Of a stretch of DNA of 64,000 bases, positions 17,583 through 26,904 are shown piece after piece. A program made the position numbers and the translations under genes. Numbering within the stretch: the stretch's first letter is position 1; each line of letters begins with the position of its first letter. The stretch covers positions 512,625 through 576,624 of the forward strand of contig JAEPQO010000001.1 of assembly GCA_017640505.1 (NCBI GenBank), read 5' to 3'. The stretch comes from Rhodospirillales bacterium. Lineage in GTDB: Bacteria; Pseudomonadota; Alphaproteobacteria; Rhodospirillales; Casp-alpha2. A model generated the notes under the pieces. It was not told the DNA's origin, did no database searches, and worked only from the letters and a program-made list of their open reading frames with translations.

Positions 17583-18566
17583 CTACTTGAGATTGGTATC
17601 TTTCATGCGCTTGATATTGAAGTATGCCGGGTTGTTCATGGAATCGGTCAGTCTGCCGTCGCGAATGGCCGCTGCCACATCGGCGATCGCCATGCTGATC
17701 GTATGCTTGGGCTCGAACCCGAGGTCGGATTTCAGCTTTTCGGATGAGACATGATAGGAGCGGGGATCGTCCGTCGGTTCGACATTGATTGTCAGATCGT
17801 CGCCGATTTCCGCTTTCACCAGCTCGGCCAGCTGCATGACCGTGTGGTTTTCATAGCCCGCATTGTAAATCTTGCGATCGATCTTTTCGTCTTCAAGGTC
17901 GAGCAGATCGACGTAGAGCTGGGTCATGTCCTCGACATGGATGTTCGGCCGCTTTTGCGCGCCGCCGAAGACCTTGATGGCGCCCTTGTTGACCGCAAAG
18001 TTGGTCAGGATGTTGACGATGACGTCGAGACGCTGCCGGGGCGAATAGCCGCATACCGTCGCCGGTCGAATGATGCAAGTGACGAACCCGGGCTCGCTCT
18101 CCTGCAAAAGTTCCTTTTCGCACAGCGCCTTGAACTTGGAGTAGTCGGTCAGCGGTTCGAGTTCCAGATCCTCGGTCACCTCAGGGTCGTCCTTGACGCC
18201 ATAAACAGATGACGACGACGCATAGATGAACCGTTTCACGCCGGCTGCCTTGGCGGCCCGTACCAGTGGCAGGAAACAGTCGTAGTTGATCGATTTGCCC
18301 AGCTCCGGATCCAGATCGTAGGACGGATCGTTGGAGATGCAGGCGAGGTGAATGACGGCATCGCATCCCTGGAGGGCGTCTTCGACCGTCGCCGCGTCAC
18401 GCATGTCGCCCTTGACCTCGCGCAGCCGCGGGTGCGGCTCCAGAACGTCGTCGCCATAGAGGTAAAGGTCGAGCACGGTGACGCCATGGCCCGCTGCGAG
18501 CAGCTTGGGTACGAGAACGGCGCCGACGTAACCGGCCCCTCCGGTAACAAGAACATTCCAGCTCAT
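17583..18566 (-). CDS. NAD-dependent sugar epimerase/dehydratase (extended SDR)
   Basis: A 327-residue extended SDR. VTGGAGYVGAVLV is at residues 7-19, IYASSSSVYG at about 114-123, and the catalytic YSKFK has Tyr142 and Lys146. The C-terminal half (YNAGYENHTVMQLAEL, HVSSEKLKSDLGFEPKHTI) binds the nucleotide-sugar substrate. It could epimerise, dehydrate or reduce a nucleotide sugar produced by the upstream bifunctional enzyme, from which it is separated by 28 bp. The exact reaction cannot be assigned. Confidence 0.85.
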   Translation of the reverse strand: MSWNVLVTGGAGYVGAVLVPKLLAAGHGVTVLDLYLYGDDVLEPHPRLREVKGDMRDAATVEDALQGCDAVIHLACISNDPSYDLDPELGKSINYDCFLPLVRAAKAAGVKRFIYASSSSVYGVKDDPEVTEDLELEPLTDYSKFKALCEKELLQESEPGFVTCIIRPATVCGYSPRQRLDVIVNILTNFAVNKGAIKVFGGAQKRPNIHVEDMTQLYVDLLDLEDEKIDRKIYNAGYENHTVMQLAELVKAEIGDDLTINVEPTDDPRSYHVSSEKLKSDLGFEPKHTISMAIADVAAAIRDGRLTDSMNNPAYFNIKRMKDTNLK

Positions 18567-18594
18567 CTGAGAATCCGTATCGATAGTCGCTGTG

Positions 18595-20139
18595 TTATTT
18601 CAAAAGAGTGCGGATGTATTTCATCAGCGGGATTTTTTCGACCGACTTCTGATGTCCGACGATACCGACTTTCATCGCGCCTGCAGCGTTGCCGACGAAT
18701 CCTGCGACTTCCAGCGGGATGTCCAGTGCGGCCAATGGCGAGGACACCACCAGGAAAGCGTCTCCGGCACCCACTGTGTCTACGACCGTACGGGTGAACG
18801 CCGGAATGCGTTTCGGCTGCGCGCCGTTTTCAAAGATGACGCAGCCATGCTGGCCGTGCGTGATGATGAACTTGTTGCAATCGATCCGCTTGGCAAGATT
18901 GTTGACGACGATGCTTTCAAGATCGCTGAACCTGTCGCCCGATGCCAGCCGGGCTTCCGGGGCGTCGATACAGACAAAATCGCATTTCCTGTACTTGGTA
19001 ATCAGGTTGTAACCCAGGTTGGCGCTGTTCGTCTGCGTGTTGACGGCGAGAAACTTGGCATGCGTCTGAAGGGCTTCGATTGCACTGCCGCCCAGCATGC
19101 CGTGCCCGAAGTCCGTGGCGATCGTGACGTCTGCGGCCGGGGCGTGATCCTTGATGGACTCCTGGATTTGCTGCTCGAGGTCGGCCCCCGGCGGCGAATC
19201 GTCGAAGTCATATACCTCGAATAGCTTGCGCATATAGCCTTCGTCGATATATCGGGTCTTTCGCGTCGTCGGCACGTCATCGCGATAGATGAAGTGAAGA
19301 TCGACGTTGGGCTTGATCTGCTCGCGAATGAGGTCTTCATAGGAGTTCCGGCGGCCGAGCATGGTGATCACCTCGACGGTGTCACAAAAATCGGCGACAT
19401 GGTTGGCAGCCGCCAGAATACCACCCGCGAAAATCTCGGAGTATCGATTGCGGGTGGCGATCATGTTTTCCTTGGGCGCCTTGGCCATCGCCTGAACGTA
19501 GTGATATTCATCGATGATGGCGTCGCCCACCAGGAGCACCCGCTTTTTTTCGACGTTACCGATCGCCGTTCGGACGGTCTGTTCCATGCCTTCGGCGCTG
19601 CATTCGTTCAGGTAGGCCCTGAGCGATTCGTCGTGAACGTCCATGTAGCGGTTGATAAGTTCGGACGACGAAAAAGTGATATCGTCGGTAAAGACGATAC
19701 GTCCGCCGTGGCTTTCGACGGCCTTGCGCTCGACATTGATCTTGCCGGTAATATCGTCGGCGGCGTTCTGGTAATCCGATCCTTTGACGAAGATGTCCGG
19801 CTTGATGGTCTCGATCGCCAGTTCGGCAGATGGCTCCCGCGAGATCCCGACGTAATCCACGTACTCGAGTGCGCCCAGCATTTCGGCGCGCAGGTTCTCG
19901 GTGAATACTGGCCGACCGGGTCCCTTGTTCACATGGCCGTCGGTGGTGATCGTCACGACCAGGATATCCGCTTCCCGGCGCGCGACCTCGAGGTGGCGGA
20001 CGTGACCCAGGTGCACGAGATCGAAAACGCCGTGACAATGCGCGACGGTTTTGCCCGCCTTCTTGGCCTCGGCCACGATGCGGCCGATTTCTTCGAGGGT
20101 CTTTATCTTGTTTCGGATGTCGGTCTCGTTGCTCGTCAT
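18595..20139 (-). CDS. Bifunctional nucleotidyltransferase / PfkB sugar kinase (reversed HldE order)
   Basis: A 514-residue fusion. Residues about 25-170 are a cytidylyltransferase-like domain: HGVFDLVHLGH with the HxGH signature at 43-46, then FVKGSDYQN and SSSELINRY as in the adenylyltransferase half of HldE. Residues about 185-510 are a ribokinase/PfkB-type kinase ending in DTVGAGDAF with catalytic Asp460. HldE itself has kinase first and nucleotidyltransferase second, so the order here is inverted. By analogy it phosphorylates a sugar and activates it with CTP or ATP. The HAD phosphatase three genes of context downstream fits a bisphosphate intermediate. Whether the sugar is a heptose is not known. 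Confidence 0.88.
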   Translation of the reverse strand: MTSNETDIRNKIKTLEEIGRIVAEAKKAGKTVAHCHGVFDLVHLGHVRHLEVARREADILVVTITTDGHVNKGPGRPVFTENLRAEMLGALEYVDYVGISREPSAELAIETIKPDIFVKGSDYQNAADDITGKINVERKAVESHGGRIVFTDDITFSSSELINRYMDVHDESLRAYLNECSAEGMEQTVRTAIGNVEKKRVLLVGDAIIDEYHYVQAMAKAPKENMIATRNRYSEIFAGGILAAANHVADFCDTVEVITMLGRRNSYEDLIREQIKPNVDLHFIYRDDVPTTRKTRYIDEGYMRKLFEVYDFDDSPPGADLEQQIQESIKDHAPAADVTIATDFGHGMLGGSAIEALQTHAKFLAVNTQTNSANLGYNLITKYRKCDFVCIDAPEARLASGDRFSDLESIVVNNLAKRIDCNKFIITHGQHGCVIFENGAQPKRIPAFTRTVVDTVGAGDAFLVVSSPLAALDIPLEVAGFVGNAAGAMKVGIVGHQKSVEKIPLMKYIRTLLK

Positions 20140-20155
20140 TGCAGCCAGCGTCCTG

Positions 20156-20653
20156 TCAGTCTTTCAAATATTTAAACCATCCCGCCGTTGCGTCGGCGAT
20201 GGTGGCTTTATCCCAGACGGGAGCCGCCTGCCAATACGAGATGTTCTCGAGCATCTTATCCACGCCGTCATCGAATGACACGGAAGCCTGCCAGCCAAGT
20301 AGTTCCTTGATACGTGTGGTGTCCGCGAAAGTGCAATCCGGTTCTCCCGGGCGCTTCCGTATATATTCGACATCCCCGCCAAGCAACTCGACCAGACGGT
20401 CAACCGAGTATGTATTGTCGGAGCCGACGTTCATCGTGGTGGCACGGACATCGCTTGCCGCAGCTGTCACGAAGGCATCCGCGACATCTTTTATAAGTAT
20501 CGTCAGGTCGGGTGATCCGGCGATGTGGTCAAGGTTGGCGGTCCTGCCGGTCGAGCAGTTGTCGATCACGGTCACGGTATGACCGTCGTTCAATAACCGC
20601 TCGGTCAGGTGTGAACCGATAAAGCCGGCGCCGCCGGTAACTACGCAATGCAT
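20156..20653 (-). CDS. SDR epimerase with internal in-frame deletion, probably inactive
   Basis: Only 165 residues where full-length relatives have about 300. Residues 1-55 are an intact Rossmann start ([18 protein letters not shown]), and residues from about 58 on are an intact SDR C-terminus ([26 protein letters not shown]). The join ([10 protein letters not shown]) removes the roughly 140 residues with the catalytic Ser/Thr and YxxxK. The frame is preserved and an AGGAAGG site precedes the ATG at 20653, so a short protein may still be made. It should not be able to catalyse the SDR reaction. It lies 16 bp upstream of the bifunctional kinase gene and may now serve only as a leader for it. 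Confidence 0.8.
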   Translation of the reverse strand: MHCVVTGGAGFIGSHLTERLLNDGHTVTVIDNCSTGRTANLDHIAGSPDLTILIKDVADAFVTAAASDVRATTMNVGSDNTYSVDRLVELLGGDVEYIRKRPGEPDCTFADTTRIKELLGWQASVSFDDGVDKMLENISYWQAAPVWDKATIADATAGWFKYLKD

Positions 20654-20768
20654 TATGGAATGGCCTTCCTAAAACCAGAGCTGTTGAGGAGTAACAGTTT
20701 GCTTGCTGACATATAACAGCGCGCTGGAGAACGGGGGTGTATGATGTATGGCGAGTCGACGTTGGGAA

Positions 20769-21836
20769 TTATGTCGCGTAACCGTAGCTGGACAGGTCGA
20801 TGCCGATCAGTTCCGACGTTTGCCGGTTCGATTCCGCGTATGCTGCGCGAATATCATCAGCAATTGTGTCGGCGCGATTTGCGTTCTTACTGCCATGAAG
20901 TGCTAAGAATGCGCGCGCTAAAAATGGGCGCGACGGCCTATTTATGAATTTCTTGCTGCGATAAAATTTTGACAATATCTTCCGGTCTGCGGGCACGTAT
21001 AAATTATGGTGGAAACGAGAAGTATCGAGAAAATTGAATCCACTAAGGATTGGCGGCGAGTTATGTGGCGTCGGTAGAAACCAGTTGATACGGCGTCGCA
21101 ATGCAGCCCCCAGGTATGAGATGCCCGTGTTGAACTGTTCGGTGAAATCAAGGTTTTTACAAGTGGAGAGATCCAAGCCAACGAATGAGATAATGTCTTC
21201 CGCTACGGCCTTCGGGCCGACAGTCTTAAGATCTTCAAACACTATAATCTTGACGCAATCTTCACCGAAGAGGCGCATGGCATATTTGATAAATGCATGG
21301 TACCGGAACCGCTGAAACATTCGGCGATTGCCGAAGTCATCCTGTGATGGCGCGACATTGGCATACAAAAACTCCTGGATGCTGAGAGCCCCGCCGTTGG
21401 ATATATAATGCCGATAAACTGACTCAATCATCGAGCACTGTTACCGGATGATGATCAGGATTTTCACGTTGCCAAAGACCAGCTTGACCCGATCCATCAA
21501 CTGTTTTGAGTCTACTCCGGTGAAATAGTCGCCGCTAAGATATTCCATGCTGACCATGGTCTTGTCAGCGGTAGGTCGGGATGCCTGATGTGTTTGGTAC
21601 AGCCCGACAAATTCATGGCGCATAGCGTCAGGATCGAACTCCAGCTCGTTGACACTGCACAACTTTGCAAAGAAATCGGCGTATTCCTGGTTCGGGGTTT
21701 TAGGCTTTCCAATTGGCATCACCTTAGGCAAGTTAGCAACGACTGCCTCCTGCAACCATGTCGATGCTGCTTTTGGAAATCCGATATGAACGACGCAGCC
21801 TGCAGGCAATGTGCAGAATTGAAAATTGTCCGCCAT
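20769..21836 (-). pseudogene. Sulfotransferase interrupted by one in-frame UAA
   Basis: The first part (131 residues from the ATG at 21836) has the 5'-phosphosulfate-binding loop HIGFPKAASTWLQ at 18-30 and ends in VKILIIIR. A TAA follows (21441-21443) and the same frame continues Q-C-S-MIESVYRHYISNGG through a complete C-terminal half to 20769. In intact relatives this junction is the 3'-phosphate-binding region with an Arg followed by an acidic or amide residue, so TAA replaces a single sense codon. The intact length would be 355 residues. The enzyme would transfer sulfate from PAPS to a glycan. The region is visibly richer in A+T than its neighbours, suggesting transfer. A GAGGAG site precedes the ATG. 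Confidence 0.88.
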
Positions 21837-21953
21837 GCGATTGCTCCTCTAATAGTGTTTGTATTGCAACTACAAGTATATCTTGAGTCGCTAGCTTATT
21901 TTGATCAAGCACAGCGCAATTTCATGGAAACTCGAGAGATATCCGGCGACTCG

Positions 21954-21973
21954 AAAAGCTGACAAACGTCAGC
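21954..21973 (-). terminator. Rho-independent terminator after TIGR04372-type gene
   Basis: On the minus strand GCTGAC-GTTT-GTCAGC forms a 6-bp stem with a four-base loop, followed directly by TTTT. It begins eight bases after the TAA of the glycosyltransferase gene. It would separate the upstream transcript from the sulfotransferase gene, which then needs its own promoter; a TATACT hexamer lies in the 80 bases before the sulfotransferase start but no good -35 accompanies it. Confidence 0.6.
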
Positions 21974-21980
21974 GGCGCCC

Positions 21981-23189
21981 TTACGGAACAATCAGATCAC
22001 GATACTTAAGTGCGAACCGGGCGCTGATCCGGCCTGCACGCGTATGATCGGGTTTGTGGGACAAGTACATTTCCCCGTACGCGTCCTGGATTTCTTTAGC
22101 TTCCGAGATGGGCGGCCGTCCTTCGAATTGGTCGATCATGTCTTTGACGGCGTCCAGGATATCGTCCTCCGAGGAAGGCACCTGATTGAACATTCCCCAT
22201 GTTTCGTGATTACTGGATACACGTTCCCAGCCAACAAAATAACCACGCGACTGGGCGGACCAGAAAGGAATCTGCTGACCGGTCTCCGGGTCCTTCAGAA
22301 GGCGAGGCAACATCACGGTCCGGCGATTATACCGGGCAAAGTTATACGGGCTGTGATTGGTGGTCACCAGGGGCACGTTAAATGCAAGCGCGATGGAATC
22401 GATTCCCGACAACGACGATATGAAGAAACGGCTCCTTGCCGCGATATAGATATCCATGAACTCGTTGCGGAAACTGGATGCATAATCGATGATCTTCGGA
22501 TGAAGACCCGGTGGTAGCGGTTCTTCCACCTGGGCGCCGACCCGAATGGCGAAGCCGCCCTTTGAAGCGATGTAGTCCGCGGCCTTCAGCATCGTCCGGA
22601 CGTCGACGTTTCGCCCCTGGTTCACCGGGCGCGCCCAGTGATCCTTGAGTTCAGGCCGCCAAGCGCTGAGAAATGCGTTGTCGCGCGCATGGAATGCAAC
22701 GAACCAGTCGTCCCGCCCAATACCCATCTTTTCGAGTTCGCGCCGCCCGCGTTCTTCTTCCTCGTCCGTGAAATAAAGGACCGGTGGTGTGTCGTCGAAC
22801 GCGCGGTACTCGACGCCGGTTTCCTTGCAGGCTTCCCAAAAGCGCGTCTTGGACAGTGCCGGTCTCAGCGTGAATGCCAGCCAGGTGCCGAGCCGGCTGT
22901 CGATGAACCGCACAGGGTATGTGCGGGTCCGCAACCACATCTTGTAGAGCTGCCGGTTTGCCGGATTGTGTCCGAAAAAGAAATATCCCGTCCTCGGCGG
23001 GAACCCCTCCATCCGCATCTTGCGGATAAACGTCTCGGCATTCTCGGCCAGATGTCCTATGCGTTGCGTATACATCGTTCCGATCCGAATGCGATAGAAC
23101 GGCTCGATGAGGTATAGCATAGGCAACACCGTCAGCCATCCGGCGGCACGGACAATGGCCCGCATGAATGTCATCGCCATAGACTTCAC
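21981..23189 (-). CDS. Putative glycosyltransferase, TIGR04372-like
   Basis: A 402-residue protein resembling the TIGR04372 family of surface-carbohydrate loci. An N-terminal hydrophobic segment (GWLTVLPMLYLIEPFYRI) is followed by RIGHLAENAE, a FFFGHNPANRQL segment, WFVAFHARDNAFL and a late SSLSGIDSIALAFNVPLV that looks like a nucleotide-sugar-binding half. Start is GTG 23189, overlapping the preceding gene by 4 bp (GTGA). It likely adds a sugar to the growing glycan at the inner membrane face; donor and acceptor are unknown. A terminator follows. Confidence 0.75.
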   Translation of the reverse strand: MKSMAMTFMRAIVRAAGWLTVLPMLYLIEPFYRIRIGTMYTQRIGHLAENAETFIRKMRMEGFPPRTGYFFFGHNPANRQLYKMWLRTRTYPVRFIDSRLGTWLAFTLRPALSKTRFWEACKETGVEYRAFDDTPPVLYFTDEEEERGRRELEKMGIGRDDWFVAFHARDNAFLSAWRPELKDHWARPVNQGRNVDVRTMLKAADYIASKGGFAIRVGAQVEEPLPPGLHPKIIDYASSFRNEFMDIYIAARSRFFISSLSGIDSIALAFNVPLVTTNHSPYNFARYNRRTVMLPRLLKDPETGQQIPFWSAQSRGYFVGWERVSSNHETWGMFNQVPSSEDDILDAVKDMIDQFEGRPPISEAKEIQDAYGEMYLSHKPDHTRAGRISARFALKYRDLIVP

Positions 23190-25030
23190 GTCCGGTGCTG
23201 GACCGCAATTTCAGCAAGTTCGTTCCAGATCATCGACGCGGTATCCGGGACTTCGTTCCGGGAGGTCAGCTTCTCCCTGAGGACACTCAAATCGGGCGCA
23301 TCACGGTTCCTGAAACGTCGATGAAGGCTTTCGAAATCCTCGAAGACTTCGGTTTCCGCGAGATAGCTCATGTTGACGGAGGAAGGTCGCATCAGGACCG
23401 GAAAATAAGGATGCCCGAAGGTCAAGGATTCCAGCATCGCACCGGATTGAACGGGACCGATGACCACGTCAGCCCATTCCAGACAGGTCTTGAAATGACC
23501 ACTGGCATCGATGTGGCAATCGATCCCGTAGTGATCGACAATGGTTTGGTAATACTTCAGCTTCGCCGATGTGCCGGGGTGAAGGCGCAGTTTGAAGTTC
23601 CTTATGCCTTCCTCTTTCATGATCTTGCTGATTGCCAGCAGGTACTCGAACTCGTTACTCGGTTGCTGACTGATATCGATATTCGGAAACGCGTACTGAA
23701 GTACAACGACATTGCGCCAATCATTGTCCCGGCGCGTGGTTACACGATGCTGGTTCGATATGATGTTTCCGGTGCGCACGATGGAGGTGCGCAGATCGTA
23801 TTTCTGCAGCCATTGTTCATTGATTTCGCCCCAGCTAAAAACATGGCTGTTGACCGGTTCGCATCGATGGTCGGCGCCGAAAACCGGAACTTTTAGATCC
23901 TGCAGGTAATGTGCATGCCAGGTCATCGCCGTCGGTACGCCGTGCTGACGGGCAACATCAAGAACCGAGAGGATACGGCTGTTGTTAATGGAATCCGTGA
24001 ATACGACGTTTGGCCTGTGACGCCGTAACAGTTCTTCGGCCTCGATCACCTCGCCCGCCACTCTGCCAAGCGCACCTTGATCGACCAGCCGGCTGCCGAC
24101 GAATTTCTTCAACTCGCCACCGAATGTCCCGGCGGGGCCGCCTCCGGCGGCCTTCGCGGCCAGTTCAATCTCGTTGACGTTGTTTTTGTCGGCATCGCTC
24201 ATTGCGCATTTCGGCTGGGCGACAAGCAGCATGCCCCTCGCGAGTTTGTTCAGAACCCAAAAGATGCGTTTCTTGTTTGGCAACCATGCATACATCACAA
24301 GCGGCCTTATCGGGAAACGCCCCGGCTGATGGAGCAGCGGCAGCAGCGCCAACTGCGTGGTCAGCATGAGGGCCTTCGCGCGGCCTCTGAAGGTAACGAG
24401 GGCGAAGATCCTTGAGGCGGACATGATCAATGCGAACAGTATGAACGCCGCCACGTGACGTGCAGAATTTTTCATGTTGCTGCGTGCCGCCGGCGTGTGA
24501 GCGGTCGAATAGCGAACCGTTTCCGTACCATGTTTGTTTGCGGCGGGACGGCGTTCGAATTGAGTGCCGCCGGCGAGATGTGCCACGATGGCGGCGGCGG
24601 CATCGCAGTCGATGATTTGCGACTCGAACGAGCATCCCCGGAAGATGATCCGGTGGGGACGGTAAACACGTAACAGTGATTTCACGCAATGCGACATGCG
24701 CCGGAACTCGGCCGTGAAGATCAGTGTTTGACGGAGAAGCTTCCGGCCGAGCGACACGCCCCTGAAAATGGTCACGTCGCGTTCGCCGTCGTACATCCAA
24801 TCTGCGGCGTCGGTGAACAGGTTCTCGCTCTCCGTCGCGTCAACGGGTTCCGTGACACAACTGTCTAGGTTTATGCACCCAACACCGCGTGCGGTCAGTT
24901 CCTGGGTCAGCAACCAGTCGCTCGAAACGAAAAGAGTGTTTCGTTCAATCTCTGCCTCGACAACCTGCGAAGGATGTGAAACGAAAACCAGACAACCAAC
25001 GTCGCCGGCGCCTTGAACCGGGGTGTTCAT
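23186..25030 (-). CDS. Surface carbohydrate biosynthesis protein, GT-B-like C-terminal half
   Basis: A 614-residue protein, start at ATG 25030. The first roughly 170 residues are soluble, and a hydrophobic helix (VAAFILFALIMSASRIFALV) lies at about 195-215. The C-terminal half (from about residue 320) looks like a GT-B glycosyltransferase/CapM-type fold: VVFTDSINNSRIL, TAMTWHAHY, RTGNIIS, LRLHPGTSAKLKYYQ and VVIGPVQSGAMLESLTFGHPYF, where the last segment resembles the donor-binding site. It may belong to the LIC13510/TIGR04326-type surface carbohydrate proteins but I could not confirm that. The downstream gene overlaps it by 4 bp. Confidence 0.65.
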   Translation of the reverse strand: MNTPVQGAGDVGCLVFVSHPSQVVEAEIERNTLFVSSDWLLTQELTARGVGCINLDSCVTEPVDATESENLFTDAADWMYDGERDVTIFRGVSLGRKLLRQTLIFTAEFRRMSHCVKSLLRVYRPHRIIFRGCSFESQIIDCDAAAAIVAHLAGGTQFERRPAANKHGTETVRYSTAHTPAARSNMKNSARHVAAFILFALIMSASRIFALVTFRGRAKALMLTTQLALLPLLHQPGRFPIRPLVMYAWLPNKKRIFWVLNKLARGMLLVAQPKCAMSDADKNNVNEIELAAKAAGGGPAGTFGGELKKFVGSRLVDQGALGRVAGEVIEAEELLRRHRPNVVFTDSINNSRILSVLDVARQHGVPTAMTWHAHYLQDLKVPVFGADHRCEPVNSHVFSWGEINEQWLQKYDLRTSIVRTGNIISNQHRVTTRRDNDWRNVVVLQYAFPNIDISQQPSNEFEYLLAISKIMKEEGIRNFKLRLHPGTSAKLKYYQTIVDHYGIDCHIDASGHFKTCLEWADVVIGPVQSGAMLESLTFGHPYFPVLMRPSSVNMSYLAETEVFEDFESLHRRFRNRDAPDLSVLREKLTSRNEVPDTASMIWNELAEIAVQHRT

Positions 25031-25047
25031 CGCTGCGTCAACGTCCG

Positions 25048-26865
25048 TCAATCCGGTTGTTGATCGACCGGAATTTTTGCCACGAGCATGTTGTCGACCA
25101 GCAGGAAGTTCAGCCCGCATCTGCGCAGGGTGCTGATCGCATCGTCGATGGTGTTTACGATCGGTTCCCCGTGGAGATTGAAGCTCGTGTTCAGAAGTGC
25201 CGGTATGCCGGTGCGTTGACGGAACTTGTCGATCAGGTCGTGGTATCCGGGTGCCGCCTCCTTCGAGACGACTTGCGGACGGATCGTGTGATCATAGGGA
25301 TGGCTGCCAGCATGGACCTTGGCGTAATGCTCATCACATGAATCGAACGCGATGCTCATGAACGGTGCGCTGATCTTCTTCGGGTTCCGGATGATGTCGT
25401 TGCTGTACTCTTCCAATACCGAAAGCGCAAACGGCATCCAGAAGTCGCGCATCTTGATGGCCTCGTTGATCTGCCGCACCGAATCCATCCGGCTCGGATC
25501 GGCAAGAATGCTTCGGTTGCCGAGGGCACGTGCGCCGAACTCGGCGCGCCCGGAAACACGCGCGATGACATGACCGTCCGCCAGCAGATCGGCGACCTTC
25601 TCGGCATCGAAGTCGGGGTAAACGTGGAATTCCTTTTCGAGCGCCTTCCAGTCTGTCGACGACGCGTCGTCGGATGCGTTGTATCCCAGATACAGGTTTG
25701 CAAGCGGCTTGTTGTTGCCGCTCGCTGCGTTGAGAAGATAGCCCCCACCGATCGACAGTGATTCGTCGGCCCCGGAGCCGGGCACGAAGATCTCGTCAAC
25801 GAACGGCAGCTCGGCGATCTTCTTGTTTGCTTTCACGTTCATCGCGATGCCACCGGCGAAAACGAAACGCCGCAGCCCGGTAAGGCGATGCACATCCTCG
25901 AAGACCTTGCACAGCATCTCTTCGGTCCAAAGCTGCGTCGCACCGGCGATGTTGTCGAACCGCTCCGTCTCCCAGGCGTCTCTCAGATACTTATAGAGAT
26001 CCCGTGGCCGGTCCTTCTCGACGACGCGCATGTCCTTCACTTCCGATAACCGCGCGAGCGGCTCATAGGCATTCTTGAAATATTCCTGGCGGGAATACGG
26101 CGCTAGACCCATGACCTTGTACTCGTGTTCGTCAGGCCGCATGCCGAGAATGAGCGTCGCGAACTTGTATACGCGGCCGACATCGTTCTGGCTCGACGTC
26201 GTGATCTGTTTGATCTGGTCGTTGTGTGCGCTCCAGATGGATTGATTCAACCCGTCACCCCATCCGTCCATCACGACAATGGCGCAATCCTCGGACCGGA
26301 AGGGGCTCGCGTAATAGGCGTAACTTGCGTGACAGTGATGGTGATCGAGGAACTCGACCTTGTCGCGCGCAATGCCATACTGCCGTGACATGAACCCGAC
26401 GCATTCTTCTCGAAACGTCTCAGCCAGCTTCTTTCCGTCACCAAGGGGCATGTCGAACAGAAACGAATAATCCAGATGATCCTGTTCACCATTGAATTTC
26501 GGATCGTCCCTGAGCCATTCATAAAATGAATCGACGTTTTCGCCGTTTAGTTTGCGGGCCCAGTAGCCATCCGTGTAATAGCTGTGAAAATCAGCGACGG
26601 TAAAATTCCTGACGAAATTCGATCGGATGAGAAGCGGCGCAACTTCGGTCGACGTGAACCCGACCTTGGCAATGTCATCTCCGTTCAGGCCCAGTTCGGT
26701 CATTCCATGATCAAGGGCAAGCTTCGGGAAGCCCATGATGTTCTTCTTGCGCGTGAACCGCTCTTCCTGACCAACGTATGCAATTTCGCCATCGCGGATG
26801 ATCGCGCATGACGCATTGTGGCCCAGATGCAATGCGATGTATGTGTCGGCTTTATGCTTACTCAA
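25048..26865 (-). CDS. Carbamoyltransferase (NodU/CmcH family)
   Basis: A 605-residue enzyme that transfers a carbamoyl group from carbamoyl phosphate to a sugar hydroxyl through a carbamoyl-adenylate. The N-terminal YIALHLGHNASCAII and YVGQEERFTRKK, the metal-binding FLDHHHCHASYAYY, and the GGIAMNVKAN and RAEFGARALGNRSILADP segments are all family hallmarks. The C-terminal TNTS-like LLNTSFNLHGEPIV closes the domain. Start is TTG 26865; no ATG lies near the conserved N-terminus. It sits 39 bp after the nonulosonate operon and 17 bp before the next glycan gene. The O-carbamoylated sugar is unknown. Confidence 0.9.
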   Translation of the reverse strand: MSKHKADTYIALHLGHNASCAIIRDGEIAYVGQEERFTRKKNIMGFPKLALDHGMTELGLNGDDIAKVGFTSTEVAPLLIRSNFVRNFTVADFHSYYTDGYWARKLNGENVDSFYEWLRDDPKFNGEQDHLDYSFLFDMPLGDGKKLAETFREECVGFMSRQYGIARDKVEFLDHHHCHASYAYYASPFRSEDCAIVVMDGWGDGLNQSIWSAHNDQIKQITTSSQNDVGRVYKFATLILGMRPDEHEYKVMGLAPYSRQEYFKNAYEPLARLSEVKDMRVVEKDRPRDLYKYLRDAWETERFDNIAGATQLWTEEMLCKVFEDVHRLTGLRRFVFAGGIAMNVKANKKIAELPFVDEIFVPGSGADESLSIGGGYLLNAASGNNKPLANLYLGYNASDDASSTDWKALEKEFHVYPDFDAEKVADLLADGHVIARVSGRAEFGARALGNRSILADPSRMDSVRQINEAIKMRDFWMPFALSVLEEYSNDIIRNPKKISAPFMSIAFDSCDEHYAKVHAGSHPYDHTIRPQVVSKEAAPGYHDLIDKFRQRTGIPALLNTSFNLHGEPIVNTIDDAISTLRRCGLNFLLVDNMLVAKIPVDQQPD

Positions 26866-26904
26866 CGTAACCCAATCTTTCTTCTCAGTTTCAGGGGGAA
26901 GTAC

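Noticed and set aside
20654-22000. Mobile element as the cause of the two adjacent damaged genes
   Set aside because: No transposase, terminal inverted repeats or target duplications are visible; the damage is one stop codon and one clean internal deletion.
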